A stretch of 14,102 nucleotides of DNA from an uncultured Eubacteriales bacterium (GTDB taxonomy: Bacteria > Bacillota > Clostridia > Oscillospirales > Oscillospiraceae). Shown here piece after piece: positions 1 to 6,780 of the stretch; positions within the stretch are counted from its first letter, which is position 1; each line of letters begins with the position of its first letter. The notes beneath the pieces were generated by a model. That model was not told the DNA's origin and made no database searches. It worked only from the letters and a program-made list of their open reading frames with translations. Location of the stretch: positions 1-14,102 of the forward strand of contig CAKTJM010000034.1 in assembly GCA_934567745.1 (NCBI GenBank), read 5' to 3'. Position numbers and translations under genes: made by a program.

Positions 1-641
1 GCCGCGTCCCCGCGCTGCTGCGCGAGGAGGGCGGGGTAGTCCTGATAGGTCACGTCCAGGTCCACGTCCCCGTCGATGCCGGGCACGCGGCCGGTGCTGG
101 AATACTGCCAGATGCCGCACTCCGGCGGCCGGGCCAGGTCCGGCTCCTTCGGCCACTGGGCCAGCCAGAGGTCGTAGCGCCTGCGGATCTGCTCGTCGAA
201 ATACCGCCCGAGGTAGTCCCGGTTGGCGTAGTTGATGACATAGTGCCCGGCGGCCTCGATCGTCTCGCAGAACGCCCGGGCGATCCGGCTGGCCAGGTCC
301 TTCGTGACGGTGACGCCCGCCTTGGCGGCCCGCGTCACGCTGTCGTACTCAAAGTCGAACGCGATGGGGTAGTCCAGCCGATACGGCGCGACGGCGGCCA
401 GGCAGGCCCGGGCCTCGCGCCGGGCCATCTCCTCGGTGTGGGCGTAGCTGAACCAGTACGCCCCGCAGGGGATGCCCAGGCGGTTGCACTCGCTGAAGTT
501 CCGGTGCGCCCGCGCATCGACGGTGCCCGCGCCGTAGCCCGCGCGGATCATCGCGAAGGCGATCCCGGCCTCCTTGACCTTCTGCCAGTCGATGATGCCC
601 TGATGCTTCGAGACGTCGATGCCCTTCCGCATGGTCGTCAT
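1..641 (-). CDS. GH25 endolysin (N-acetylmuramidase), partial at C-terminus
   Basis: Peptidoglycan hydrolase of glycoside hydrolase family 25, which cuts the MurNAc-GlcNAc bond of the cell wall. The reading frame starts at ATG 641 (an in-frame ATG at 632 is the alternative) and is still open at the window edge after 213 codons, so any C-terminal binding domain is outside. Seen in the translation: GIDVSKHQG near residues 7-15 with the expected Asp9, FDFE at 95-98 giving the Asp96/Glu98 pair expected at the active site, and the closing GIWQYSS and DGDVDLD motifs at 176-196. There is no signal peptide, which fits a phage-type lysin released by a holin. The start overlaps the stop of the holin gene by four bases (ATGA), so translation is probably coupled. 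Family assignment is firm. Whether it belongs to a prophage remnant or to a domesticated lysis cassette cannot be told here, because no other phage gene is visible. Confidence 0.93.
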   Translation of the reverse strand, partial: MTTMRKGIDVSKHQGIIDWQKVKEAGIAFAMIRAGYGAGTVDARAHRNFSECNRLGIPCGAYWFSYAHTEEMARREARACLAAVAPYRLDYPIAFDFEYDSVTRAAKAGVTVTKDLASRIARAFCETIEAAGHYVINYANRDYLGRYFDEQIRRRYDLWLAQWPKEPDLARPPECGIWQYSSTGRVPGIDGDVDLDVTYQDYPALLAQQRGDA

Positions 642-850
642 GCGTCACCGCCCTTCCCGCATTCCGGCAGGCCGGCCACGCTCGTCAGCAGGCTCAGCAC
701 GCCCGCCAGTACCGCGGCCGAGGCCACCATGGGCCAGACCACGTCGCCCAGGGCCGCCGCCGCGCCGATGCAGCCGATGGCCGTCTGGGCCACGGTCTTG
801 GCGGCCCGGATCCCCGCGCAGCGCCACCAGGTCTTCCACTTCTCGTCCAT
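638..850 (-). CDS. Phage holin, r1t-like, 70 aa
   Basis: Small membrane protein that would form the inner-membrane lesion releasing the endolysin. The 70-residue product starts MDEKWKTWW and has two hydrophobic stretches, about residues 21-38 and 40-60, joined by a short GDVVW turn. The pattern RAxKTVAQTA...AGVLSLLTSVAGLPE is the one I associate with r1t-type holins of Gram-positive phages. The start at 850 is chosen because a good Shine-Dalgarno (GGGAGG) lies about 9 bases upstream; the reading frame stays open further upstream to 979, but that extension is low-complexity and spans a GC palindrome, so it is rejected. The stop overlaps the lysin ATG, making a classic holin-lysin pair. Confidence 0.85.
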   Translation of the reverse strand: MDEKWKTWWRCAGIRAAKTVAQTAIGCIGAAAALGDVVWPMVASAAVLAGVLSLLTSVAGLPECGKGGDA

Positions 851-873
851 GCTCCTGTACCTCCCTTTGTCAC

Positions 874-893
874 GCGGCCCCCGCGGGGGCCGC
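874..893. repeat. 20-bp perfect GC palindrome upstream of holin
   Basis: A perfect 20-base palindrome of the form GCGGCCCC-CGCG-GGGGCCGC, ending 24 bases before the holin start and just upstream of its ribosome binding site. In RNA it could fold as an 8-bp stem with a CGCG loop in the holin leader; as DNA it could be a dimeric operator. There is no T-run on either side, so it is not a standard terminator. Its role is inference. Confidence 0.6.
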
Positions 894-921
894 TGCTCCA
901 TTCTATGGGGCAGCGCGGATC

Positions 922-949
922 GTGGTCCCTGCGGGCGGATCGGGACCAC
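922..949. repeat. 8-bp inverted repeat GTGGTCCC/GGGACCAC
   Basis: Left arm 922-929 and right arm 942-949 are perfect reverse complements separated by 12 bases, in the divergent region between holin and permease. The centre-to-centre distance of 20 bases would suit binding by a dimeric repressor on one DNA face. This is a candidate operator only. Confidence 0.4.
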
Positions 950-1099
950 TACGGCCAGGCACGAGTCGATCCTGGTCATCAGGAGTTAGATCAGATCCAT
1001 CCTTAGGCACGGTGCGGATCCATTCCCACAGCGGATGGTATGGATGCCGACCTTTCGGTAGGATAGAGACGAAAAGTCTTGTCTAAGGAGTGACCAACC

Positions 1100-2446
1100 A
1101 TGCTGAGCCAGATCTTCGCGATCGCTATTTTTCTGATCATGTTCCTAGGTATCGTTGCGGGGAAAATCCCTCGTCACATCATCACTACCGTCGCTGCACT
1201 TGCGACCGCCCTGCTGGTCTTCCTCCTGATCATGCGCAGCCCTCAGTCCATTTGGGAGGCGCTCGCGCTGCACAGCGTCCTGGAGCCGGACTTCTGGTTT
1301 GCCCGAACGCATGGGACAGTCGCGTCCACCGGCATCAACTGGGGCACCATCCTGTTCATCGCCGGGATGATGATCCTGGTGGAAGGGCTGGAGGACACCG
1401 GATTCTTCCGGTGGCTGTGTATGGTCCTGGCCAAAGCGGTCGGCTATCGCATCGTCCCGCTGTTCCTGACCTTCGTGCTCCTGTCCGCGCTCCTGTCTAT
1501 GTTCATCGACAGCATCACGGTCATCCTGTTCCTAGTGGCCGTTTCTGTGGAGCTGTCCCAACTGCTGCGTTTCAATCCGGTCCCGTTGATCCTGGCTGAG
1601 ATCTTTGCAGCCAATCTGGGTGGGGCGTCTACTATGAGCGGCGATCCACCAAATATCATCATCGGTACTGCGTTGGGCTACACCTTCTCAGATTTCCTCT
1701 GTCACACCGGCGCGATCGCCTGGATCGCCATGGCCATAGTGCTCCCATTCCTGATGCACACCGCTCGTTCTGCGGGCGGCCGCAGTGTGGTATCGCCGGA
1801 CGCAGTCCCGGCTCCCTCTACCGCCATCGTGAGCCGTCCACATTTTTACCGCAGCATCATCGTATTCTTGGTCACCGTCGTCCTGCTCGTGACCCATGGA
1901 CAGACCGGACTGTCTGTGGCCTCGGTGGGCGTGATCGCTGCCGTGCTCACGCTCTTGACGTCTTATCGCGGGGCGAAGAGCCTGCTCACTCGCCTGGACT
2001 GGCGGACCCTGCTGTTTTTTACCGGCCTGGTCGTCGCCGTGAGCGGGTTGGAGCAGACGGGTGTCTTGGAGCGATTGGCTGATATGATCGGGTATGTCGG
2101 CAAGGGGAAAACGGAGATCATCCTGATCATCATCCTCTGGTTCTCCGCCATCGCTTCGGCCTTCGTGGACAACATCCCCTTCGCGGCCACCATGGTGCCG
2201 GTGATCCGGTCCATCGCGGCCACACAGGGGATACCTCTGGATACGCTGGCGTGGACACTCGCGTTGGGGACCGATATCGGCGGCAGCGCGACACCGATCG
2301 GGGCTTCGGCCAACGTGGTCGGCACCGCTATCGCGGCCAAGCATGGCCACCCCATCGGCTGGGGGCGCTATTGCCGTACGGCCGGCCCTGCGACGATCAT
2401 CGCCATGACCGTCGCCATGATCTGTCTGTATCTCTTTTTCTGCTGA
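1100..2446 (+). CDS. ArsB/NhaD-type (ion transporter superfamily) permease
   Basis: Integral membrane permease of 448 residues, of the ArsB/NhaD branch of the ion transporter superfamily, whose members do Na+/H+ antiport, arsenite export or dicarboxylate/anion transport. The two-fold repeat of the fold is plain: WGTILFIAGMMILVEGLEDTGFF (from W81) matches WRTLLFFTGLVVAVSGLEQTGVL (from W301), and FIDSITVILFL with GGASTMSGDPPN (136-185) matches FVDNIPFAATM with GGSATPIGASAN (355-405). The paired D-[SN] and GG-x-[SA] hairpins are the substrate and ion sites in this superfamily. About 10-11 membrane spans are expected. The start is set by TAAGGAG at 1084-1090. The stop codon lies inside a long hairpin. 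The substrate is not identifiable; being upstream of two sodium symporters, either sodium export or anion exchange is plausible. Confidence 0.88.
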   Translation: MLSQIFAIAIFLIMFLGIVAGKIPRHIITTVAALATALLVFLLIMRSPQSIWEALALHSVLEPDFWFARTHGTVASTGINWGTILFIAGMMILVEGLEDTGFFRWLCMVLAKAVGYRIVPLFLTFVLLSALLSMFIDSITVILFLVAVSVELSQLLRFNPVPLILAEIFAANLGGASTMSGDPPNIIIGTALGYTFSDFLCHTGAIAWIAMAIVLPFLMHTARSAGGRSVVSPDAVPAPSTAIVSRPHFYRSIIVFLVTVVLLVTHGQTGLSVASVGVIAAVLTLLTSYRGAKSLLTRLDWRTLLFFTGLVVAVSGLEQTGVLERLADMIGYVGKGKTEIILIIILWFSAIASAFVDNIPFAATMVPVIRSIAATQGIPLDTLAWTLALGTDIGGSATPIGASANVVGTAIAAKHGHPIGWGRYCRTAGPATIIAMTVAMICLYLFFC

Positions 2447-2480
2447 GGAGAGGGGGCCTTATGGCCCCCTCTCCTCAGCA
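2441..2480 (+). terminator. 18-bp perfect hairpin overlapping the permease stop codon
   Basis: Positions 2441-2458 pair perfectly with 2463-2480 around a TTAT loop, and the permease TGA (2444-2446) sits inside the stem. It is far stronger than a usual terminator stem, yet no T-run follows it (TATCGAGAGG). It may act as a transcript end or an RNase-resistant 3' end protecting the permease message, rather than as a textbook intrinsic terminator. Confidence 0.65.
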
Positions 2481-2518
2481 TATCGAGAGGACCTCGCGAC
2501 GACGCTCGATGGAGGATC

Positions 2519-2532
2519 CATACCTAGGTATG
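2519..2532. promoter_or_regulatory. 14-bp perfect palindrome CATACCTAGGTATG
   Basis: A perfect palindrome centred on CCTAGG, 37 bases before the proposed -35 of the symporter operon. Each half contains TAGGTA, which resembles the TRGGY core known for GerE-type LuxR-family regulators. Since the island encodes a LuxR-type protein, this is a reasonable candidate binding site. The assignment is inference. Confidence 0.4.
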
Positions 2533-2568
2533 AGTCACATGGAGAGGAAAAACCCTCCTCCGGATGGA

Positions 2569-2597
2569 TTCCCATCGTGAGAAGATCCCAATATACT
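2569..2597 (+). promoter_or_regulatory. Candidate promoter of the first symporter operon
   Basis: TTCCCA (2569-2574), a 17-base spacer and TATACT (2592-2597). The -10 is a 5/6 match and the -35 a 4/6 match to sigma-A consensus. The same TTCCCA-N17 layout precedes the LuxR gene at 6686-6714, which strengthens both calls. The start of transcription would be near 2604. Confidence 0.55.
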
Positions 2598-2619
2598 GAA
2601 AAACAGGAAGGAGGTCACG

Positions 2620-2655
2620 CTGCAGCAGACGTCTCCACCCCCTGAGATGATTTGA
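2620..2655 (+). other. Possible 11-codon leader peptide with CTG start and Pro-Pro-Pro
   Basis: A near-perfect Shine-Dalgarno (GGAAGGAGGT, 2606-2615) has no ATG after it. The codon at the right distance is CTG 2620, opening an 11-codon frame read as (M/L)QQTSPPPEMI and ending at TGA 2653-2655, 29 bases before the symporter start. Three consecutive proline codons are a known ribosome-stalling sequence relieved by EF-P. It could be a regulatory leader, or the sequence could be a decayed start site. Low certainty. Confidence 0.25.
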
Positions 2656-2684
2656 GAAAAGACAGACAAGGAGGAGAACACAGC

Positions 2685-4205
2685 ATGTCAAGAATGATCC
2701 TGACCTTCGTCGGCGTAGCAGTCTTCATCGTATTGTGTTGGATGCTCGCCCTCTACTACAACAAAAAGACCACGAACCTGGACGAATACCTGGTGTCCGG
2801 CCGTGCCGTCGGCTTCTGGGTGCTCATCGGCTCCTGGATCGGCGGTGTGTTCGGTGGGTCATCCATCGCCGGGTACCTGGGCTATGGCTGGCAGTTCGGC
2901 ATGATCCGCTACTTCGCCATCATGCCCGCCTGTATCTTCCTGTTGATCTTCGTCCTGCTCTTTGCCAAACGGCTGTCGATCTTGGGCGCGAAGTATCACC
3001 TGGTCTCCATCCCCGACTTTCTGGCGCTGCGCTTTGGCAACGCGATCCGTATCCCCTCGGTCCTTTTCGTGTTCTTCCGGATGGGCTTCATCGTGGGTCT
3101 GCAGATCATGGCGCTCGGCCTCATCTTCCAGACCGGCTTCGGCGTCTCCCTGACCACCGGCATGGCGGTCGGCTTCGTGATCCTGGTCGGCTATGTCGCC
3201 ATCGGCGGTATGATGGCCTCCATCGTCGTGGAGTGGTTCCAGTCCCTGCTCCAGAGCCTGGTGATGATCCTCCTGGCCCTCATCGGTATGTACATGGTCT
3301 CGGACGGGAACATCCTTCAGGCCTTCAGCATCGCACAGCAGGCCATGGCTGGGACAGAGGGGTTCTCCTTCAACCCGTTCGACCTGCCTGGGAACATGAT
3401 CCTCAATTACTTCCTGTGCATGGGCTTTTACTACCTGGCCGATCAATGGGCCTTCCAGCGCGTTTTTGCCGCCTCTAAGCCCGACGTCGCCTTCAAATGC
3501 CTGAGCCTGGGCAACTTCATCGCCATCTTCTTCACCATGCTCCCGTTCCTGGCGGGCATCATGCTCCGTGCCGGCGCTGAGCTGAGCATCATCCCCATCC
3601 CTTTGGATCTGGCCAGTGACTCCGTCTTTTTCTACTTCCTGATCAACGTGCTGCCCACCGGTGCCGGTGTGTTCTTCCTGGTCTGCTACATGGCGGCTGT
3701 CCTCTCCTGTGGGTCCGCCTTCCTCATGGGCGGTGCACCGCTGATCGTCAACGATGTGTACAAGTCCTTCATCAACCGGAAGGCCACGCAGAAGCAGCTC
3801 GTGAAGGTCGGCCGCGTAGGCGTCGTCATCGTCGCGGTCTTTGGCATCGTGGGTGCCCTGGTCATCCCCAATCTGGTCATCCTGTTCCAGATGGGCAATG
3901 TCTTCACCGCCTGCGGTGTCCTGATCCCCGTGCTGGCTGCCTTCTTCTGGAAGCGCGCCACGAAGCTCGGCGGTGTCATGGCCTGCTGGATCGGTGGTCT
4001 GACCGGTCTGGTCACCTGCATCTGGTCCCTCACGCATGGGGGCGACTACATGCTCCTGGCCAACGGCTTCCCTGTGATCATGGTGGGCCTGATCGCGTCG
4101 CTGATCGCAATCGTCGTCTTCAGCCTCATCCAGCGGCCTGAGCCGGACGAGCTGGTCAACGTGACCCTGTACTCCAAGCTGAGCACAGTGGACGAGGAGC
4201 CCTGA
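2685..4205 (+). CDS. Sodium:solute symporter (SSS family), first copy
   Basis: A 506-residue membrane transporter of the SSS family (PutP/PanF-like), which imports an organic solute with sodium. The first helix (residues 4-25) is followed by the family signature DEYLVSGRAVGFW (33-45) and SWIGGVFGGSSIAGY (50-64). Around 338-360, VLSCGSAFLMGGAPLIVNDVYK corresponds to the helix carrying the Ser pair of the Na2 sodium site. About 13 spans are expected, with a soluble C-terminal tail from residue 483 ending VDEEP. The start at 2685 is set by GGAGG at 2670-2674; an in-frame TTG at 2652 gives an extension with no hydrophobic character and is rejected. It heads an operon with a 46-residue membrane protein, an unknown protein and an amidohydrolase, so the solute is probably the substrate of that hydrolase. 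Which compound is not visible. Confidence 0.93.
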   Translation: MSRMILTFVGVAVFIVLCWMLALYYNKKTTNLDEYLVSGRAVGFWVLIGSWIGGVFGGSSIAGYLGYGWQFGMIRYFAIMPACIFLLIFVLLFAKRLSILGAKYHLVSIPDFLALRFGNAIRIPSVLFVFFRMGFIVGLQIMALGLIFQTGFGVSLTTGMAVGFVILVGYVAIGGMMASIVVEWFQSLLQSLVMILLALIGMYMVSDGNILQAFSIAQQAMAGTEGFSFNPFDLPGNMILNYFLCMGFYYLADQWAFQRVFAASKPDVAFKCLSLGNFIAIFFTMLPFLAGIMLRAGAELSIIPIPLDLASDSVFFYFLINVLPTGAGVFFLVCYMAAVLSCGSAFLMGGAPLIVNDVYKSFINRKATQKQLVKVGRVGVVIVAVFGIVGALVIPNLVILFQMGNVFTACGVLIPVLAAFFWKRATKLGGVMACWIGGLTGLVTCIWSLTHGGDYMLLANGFPVIMVGLIASLIAIVVFSLIQRPEPDELVNVTLYSKLSTVDEEP

Positions 4206-4259
4206 TCCGTGCGCACCGAAAGTCGACCGATCTAGGAGAGATAGATAGGAGGTACCAAA

Positions 4260-4400
4260 ATGATCGTTCAAACCATGTTCTATGTGGCGCTCATCGTTTG
4301 CACCGCCACCGTCATCATCGTGGCAGTAAAGGGGTTCCAGGAGTTGATGGCGCCCATCAAGGCCGAGAAGGCCAAGAGGCAGAGACAGCAGGACCAATAA
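4260..4400 (+). CDS. 46-aa single-span membrane protein, candidate symporter accessory subunit
   Basis: Short gene of 46 codons with an excellent ribosome binding site (AGGAGG ending 7 bases before ATG 4260). The product begins MIVQTMFYVALIVCTATVI and has one hydrophobic helix at about residues 5-23, then a strongly charged tail rich in Lys, Arg and Gln (AEKAKRQRQQDQ). By the positive-inside rule the N-terminus faces out and the tail lies in the cytoplasm. It lies 54 bases after the symporter and 53 before the next gene, all on one strand. Some SSS transporters are known to be accompanied by tiny membrane partners, so a stabilising or regulatory subunit is likely. I do not recognise a named family. 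Confidence 0.75.
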   Translation: MIVQTMFYVALIVCTATVIIVAVKGFQELMAPIKAEKAKRQRQQDQ

Positions 4401-4453
4401 GGCGCGGCCCGTCCCACGTCCGCGAGACGACAGCAGAGATAGGAGGAACGAGT

Positions 4454-5017
4454 ATGGACACCCAGACGAGCAGACATGTAGAGATCATCTGCCCGCACTT
4501 CACGGAGACCACCGCCCGCGAGAGCGTCGAAAGGGCCCGTCTTTTCCACCGAAAGCACAGGTGGCTCTCCTCGATCCCTCTGTACATCCCCTTCTGGCTC
4601 GTGGACGTGGAGATGGACCTCCGCGCCCCCAGGCAAGGGGTGGTCCGCAAGACCTACACCATCATGGTCAATGCCATCACCAATCGCGGTATGCTGCTCA
4701 AAGGGCGGCTGGAGACGGCGCAGATCCAGACCCGTGCCATCTTCATGGACCACGAGGTCTCCGCCGCGGACGCGAGGGAGACCGCCCGGCTGGAGGCTTT
4801 GGTCGACACCAAGCGCATGATCAAGCCCCCGCCGCATCGGGTCCTCTCCGGGGAGCGGCTCGTCTGGTATCCACTGGCCCTGGTGGAGCTGGAGATCGCG
4901 GGCCGTCGGGACGTCCAGGTCTTCGACTACTACCGTGGGGGACTGGACAAGATGACGATGCGCTTTTTCAAAATGAAAGAAAAGCTTGCGGAGAAGGCCG
5001 GCACACAGGCCGGATGA
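4454..5017 (+). CDS. Conserved-looking protein of unknown function, 187 aa
   Basis: Not recognised. A soluble cytoplasmic-type protein of 187 residues with no signal peptide; the start follows AGGAGG at 4441-4446. It seems to contain two related halves: Y44-IPFWLVDVE-M54 and Y139-PLALVELE-I148 share a Y-P-x-x-LV-[DE]-x-E core, each followed by a basic loop and a tyrosine-containing strand. The end (171-182) is a short basic amphipathic helix. An HFTETT motif near residue 15 and a Cys13 are the only candidate reactive residues I see. It sits between the small membrane protein and the amidohydrolase with gaps of 53 and 39 bases, so it is almost certainly co-expressed. Possible roles are a cytoplasmic partner of the symporter or of the hydrolase; both are guesses. 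Confidence 0.8.
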   Translation: MDTQTSRHVEIICPHFTETTARESVERARLFHRKHRWLSSIPLYIPFWLVDVEMDLRAPRQGVVRKTYTIMVNAITNRGMLLKGRLETAQIQTRAIFMDHEVSAADARETARLEALVDTKRMIKPPPHRVLSGERLVWYPLALVELEIAGRRDVQVFDYYRGGLDKMTMRFFKMKEKLAEKAGTQAG

Positions 5018-5056
5018 CCGCCGTGAAACGAGACACGTTGAAAGAAGGAGCTACTT

Positions 5057-6655
5057 ATGAGGAAAGCAGATACGATCTTTACAGGTGGGCATATCATCAC
5101 CATGGACCCGATCCTGCCGCGGGCAGAAGCCGTGGCGGTCTCTGCCGGACGCATCATCGCCGTCGGGACCGCGCAGGAGATCGCGGAGCTGGCAGGACCT
5201 GATACCACGGTCGTCCGTCTGGATGGAAAGACCATGGTCCCTGGCTTCAACGATGGGCACAGCCACCTGCTTCAGTATGGTCTGGAGCTGGCCACAGTGG
5301 ACCTGACCCCCGAGGTCTGCCCCAGTATCGCCAAGATGAAGGAGCTGATCGCCCAGCGCGCTGCGCAGACGCGTCCCGGTGAATGGATCCGTGGCTGGGG
5401 CTGGGACGAGAGTCGCATGGAGGAGGGGCGCATGCCCACAGCTGACGACCTCTCTCAGGCGGCGCCCAACAACCCGGTCATGATCACCCGCACCTGCTAC
5501 CACATGGTGGTGGCGAACCGACTGGCCCTGCGGCTGGGCGGCGTCACGGAGGATACCGCCGATCCCCAGGGCGGCTGCATCGTCCGCGACGAGCATGGTC
5601 AGGCGACAGGCCTGCTCCAGGACAATGCGCAGGCGTTCGTCAAGAGCGTCATCCCCGCACCGAAGAAGGAGGATCTGAAGAACGCCATCGGACTGGCCAG
5701 CAAGGTCTATAACTCGTATGGCATCACCAGCACCTGCGATGGCAGCACACTGCTGGAGATCGAGGGCGAGATCCCTGCCTGGTGTGAGAGCAGCCAGAGC
5801 GGCCTGCTCACGGTCCGCACTTCGGCGCTGATGTCCCCCAGTGTTTCCGACCAGATCCGTGCCCTCGGCATCCCCAGCGAATTCGGCTCCGACCGCTTCC
5901 GCTTTGGCTGCGTGAAGTTCTTTATGGACGGTTCCCTGGGCGGCATGACCGCCGGCATGACCGAGCCGTACCTGCTGCCGCCATATGGCAAGGGCCTGAC
6001 CTACATGGAACAGGACGAGCTCAATGAGAAGGTCAAGGATGCGCACGATGCCGGGTATCAGATCTCCATCCACGGCATCGGCGATCACACCCTGGACATG
6101 ATCCTAACCGCCTTTGAGAACGCGCAGGCAGCGAACCCCCGAAAGGAGCATCGTCACCGCATCGAGCACGCCTCCATGTCCTATCCGCACCTGCTGGAAC
6201 GGATGAAGAAGCTCGAACTCGACATCGATATGAACCCTGCCTTCCTGTATTTCCTGGGGAAATCGCACGTCAGTGCCATCGCGGACCGCGTCGCCTATGA
6301 GTTCCCCATGCAGTCCTGCTTCCGGATGGGCATCCCCGTCTCCATCGGCAGCGACTGCCCCATCGAGAGCTGCCATCCCAAGTATGGCCTGTACGCTGCC
6401 ACCGTACGCCGCACCATCGCCGGTCAGGACTGCGGCGAGAAGGAACGACTGACCATGGAGCAGGCGCTGTACGCCTTCACCATGGCGGGCGCGCACCACA
6501 CCTTTGAAGAGCACAAAAAGGGATCGATCACCCCCGGAAAGGTCGCGGATCTCGCCGTGCTGAACCTCGATCCCCTGGCCATCGCGCCGGAGGACATCCT
6601 GGGCCTCGAGGTGCTCATGACCGTCCTCGATGGTGAGATCGTATATCAGGCTTGA
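5057..6655 (+). CDS. YtcJ-like metal-dependent amidohydrolase
   Basis: Cytoplasmic hydrolase of the amidohydrolase superfamily, YtcJ/Amidohydro_3 group (which includes N-substituted formamide deformylase), 532 residues, normal for the group. Seen: the N-terminal beta-sandwich part ending at MVPGFNDGHSHL with the HxH metal ligands His68 and His70; KFFMDGSLGG at 287-296, where Lys287 is at the place of the bridging residue; His339 in SIHGIGDH; His371 in HRIEH; Asp433 in SIGSDCP, the catalytic aspartate; and the closing PGKVADLAVL strand near 493-502. All key residues are present, so it should be active. The start follows AAGGAG at 5045-5050. It is the last gene of the symporter operon; together they suggest uptake and cleavage of an amide, carbamate or related compound. 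The true substrate cannot be read from sequence, since this group is catalytically diverse. Confidence 0.92.
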   Translation: MRKADTIFTGGHIITMDPILPRAEAVAVSAGRIIAVGTAQEIAELAGPDTTVVRLDGKTMVPGFNDGHSHLLQYGLELATVDLTPEVCPSIAKMKELIAQRAAQTRPGEWIRGWGWDESRMEEGRMPTADDLSQAAPNNPVMITRTCYHMVVANRLALRLGGVTEDTADPQGGCIVRDEHGQATGLLQDNAQAFVKSVIPAPKKEDLKNAIGLASKVYNSYGITSTCDGSTLLEIEGEIPAWCESSQSGLLTVRTSALMSPSVSDQIRALGIPSEFGSDRFRFGCVKFFMDGSLGGMTAGMTEPYLLPPYGKGLTYMEQDELNEKVKDAHDAGYQISIHGIGDHTLDMILTAFENAQAANPRKEHRHRIEHASMSYPHLLERMKKLELDIDMNPAFLYFLGKSHVSAIADRVAYEFPMQSCFRMGIPVSIGSDCPIESCHPKYGLYAATVRRTIAGQDCGEKERLTMEQALYAFTMAGAHHTFEEHKKGSITPGKVADLAVLNLDPLAIAPEDILGLEVLMTVLDGEIVYQA

Positions 6656-6685
6656 CCGATATTCCCAGAAGAAAACGATTTGCTC

Positions 6686-6714
6686 TTCCCAAAACCGAGA
6701 TACTCCTGTATAAT
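6686..6714 (+). promoter_or_regulatory. Promoter of the LuxR regulator unit
   Basis: TTCCCA (6686-6691), a 17-base spacer and a perfect TATAAT (6709-6714) in an AT-rich stretch. Transcription would begin near 6721, giving a leader of about 120 bases before the regulator. A second ATTCCCA copy lies at 6661-6667 (with one flanking base), 25 bases further upstream. Confidence 0.7.
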
Positions 6715-6747
6715 TATCCATAATCATATATCTCTTTTCTTCCCGTG

Positions 6748-6780
6748 GACTATCCGGACGCATCTTGCTTCCGGATAGTC
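6748..6780 (+). promoter_or_regulatory. 11-bp stem-loop in the regulator leader
   Basis: GACTATCCGGA (6748-6758) pairs perfectly with 6770-6780 around an 11-base loop. GGACGCA at 6756-6762 can instead pair with TGCGTCC at 6781-6787, so two competing folds are possible. There is no T-run, so it is not a clear terminator. It lies downstream of the TATAAT box and would be in the 5' untranslated leader of the LuxR gene; it could also mark the end of the amidohydrolase message. Confidence 0.5.

Larger units (their letters stand above)
851..1099. other. Divergent intergenic region between lysis cassette and permease
   Basis: A 249-base gene-free stretch serving leftward (holin) and rightward (permease) transcription. 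It holds the 874-893 palindrome, an inverted repeat at 922-929/942-949 and an ATTCCCA box at 1022-1028. A TAGGAT hexamer at 1058-1063 could be a -10 for the permease, but no good -35 accompanies it. No convincing sigma-A promoter is seen in either direction, and no RNA gene is recognised. Confidence 0.5.

Noticed and set aside
851..979. N-terminal extension of the holin up to 979
   Set aside because: Proline/arginine-rich sequence crossing the palindrome and the holin's ribosome binding site; the 70-residue form has the expected family length.
243..989. 248-codon plus-strand frame over the endolysin and holin
   Set aside because: Antisense to a clear GH25 domain; no coherent domain and no ribosome binding site.
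2859..4397. 512-codon open frame on the minus strand across the first symporter
   Set aside because: Antisense shadow: extreme His/Asp/Gln composition and no ribosome binding site, while the plus strand has a clear transporter.
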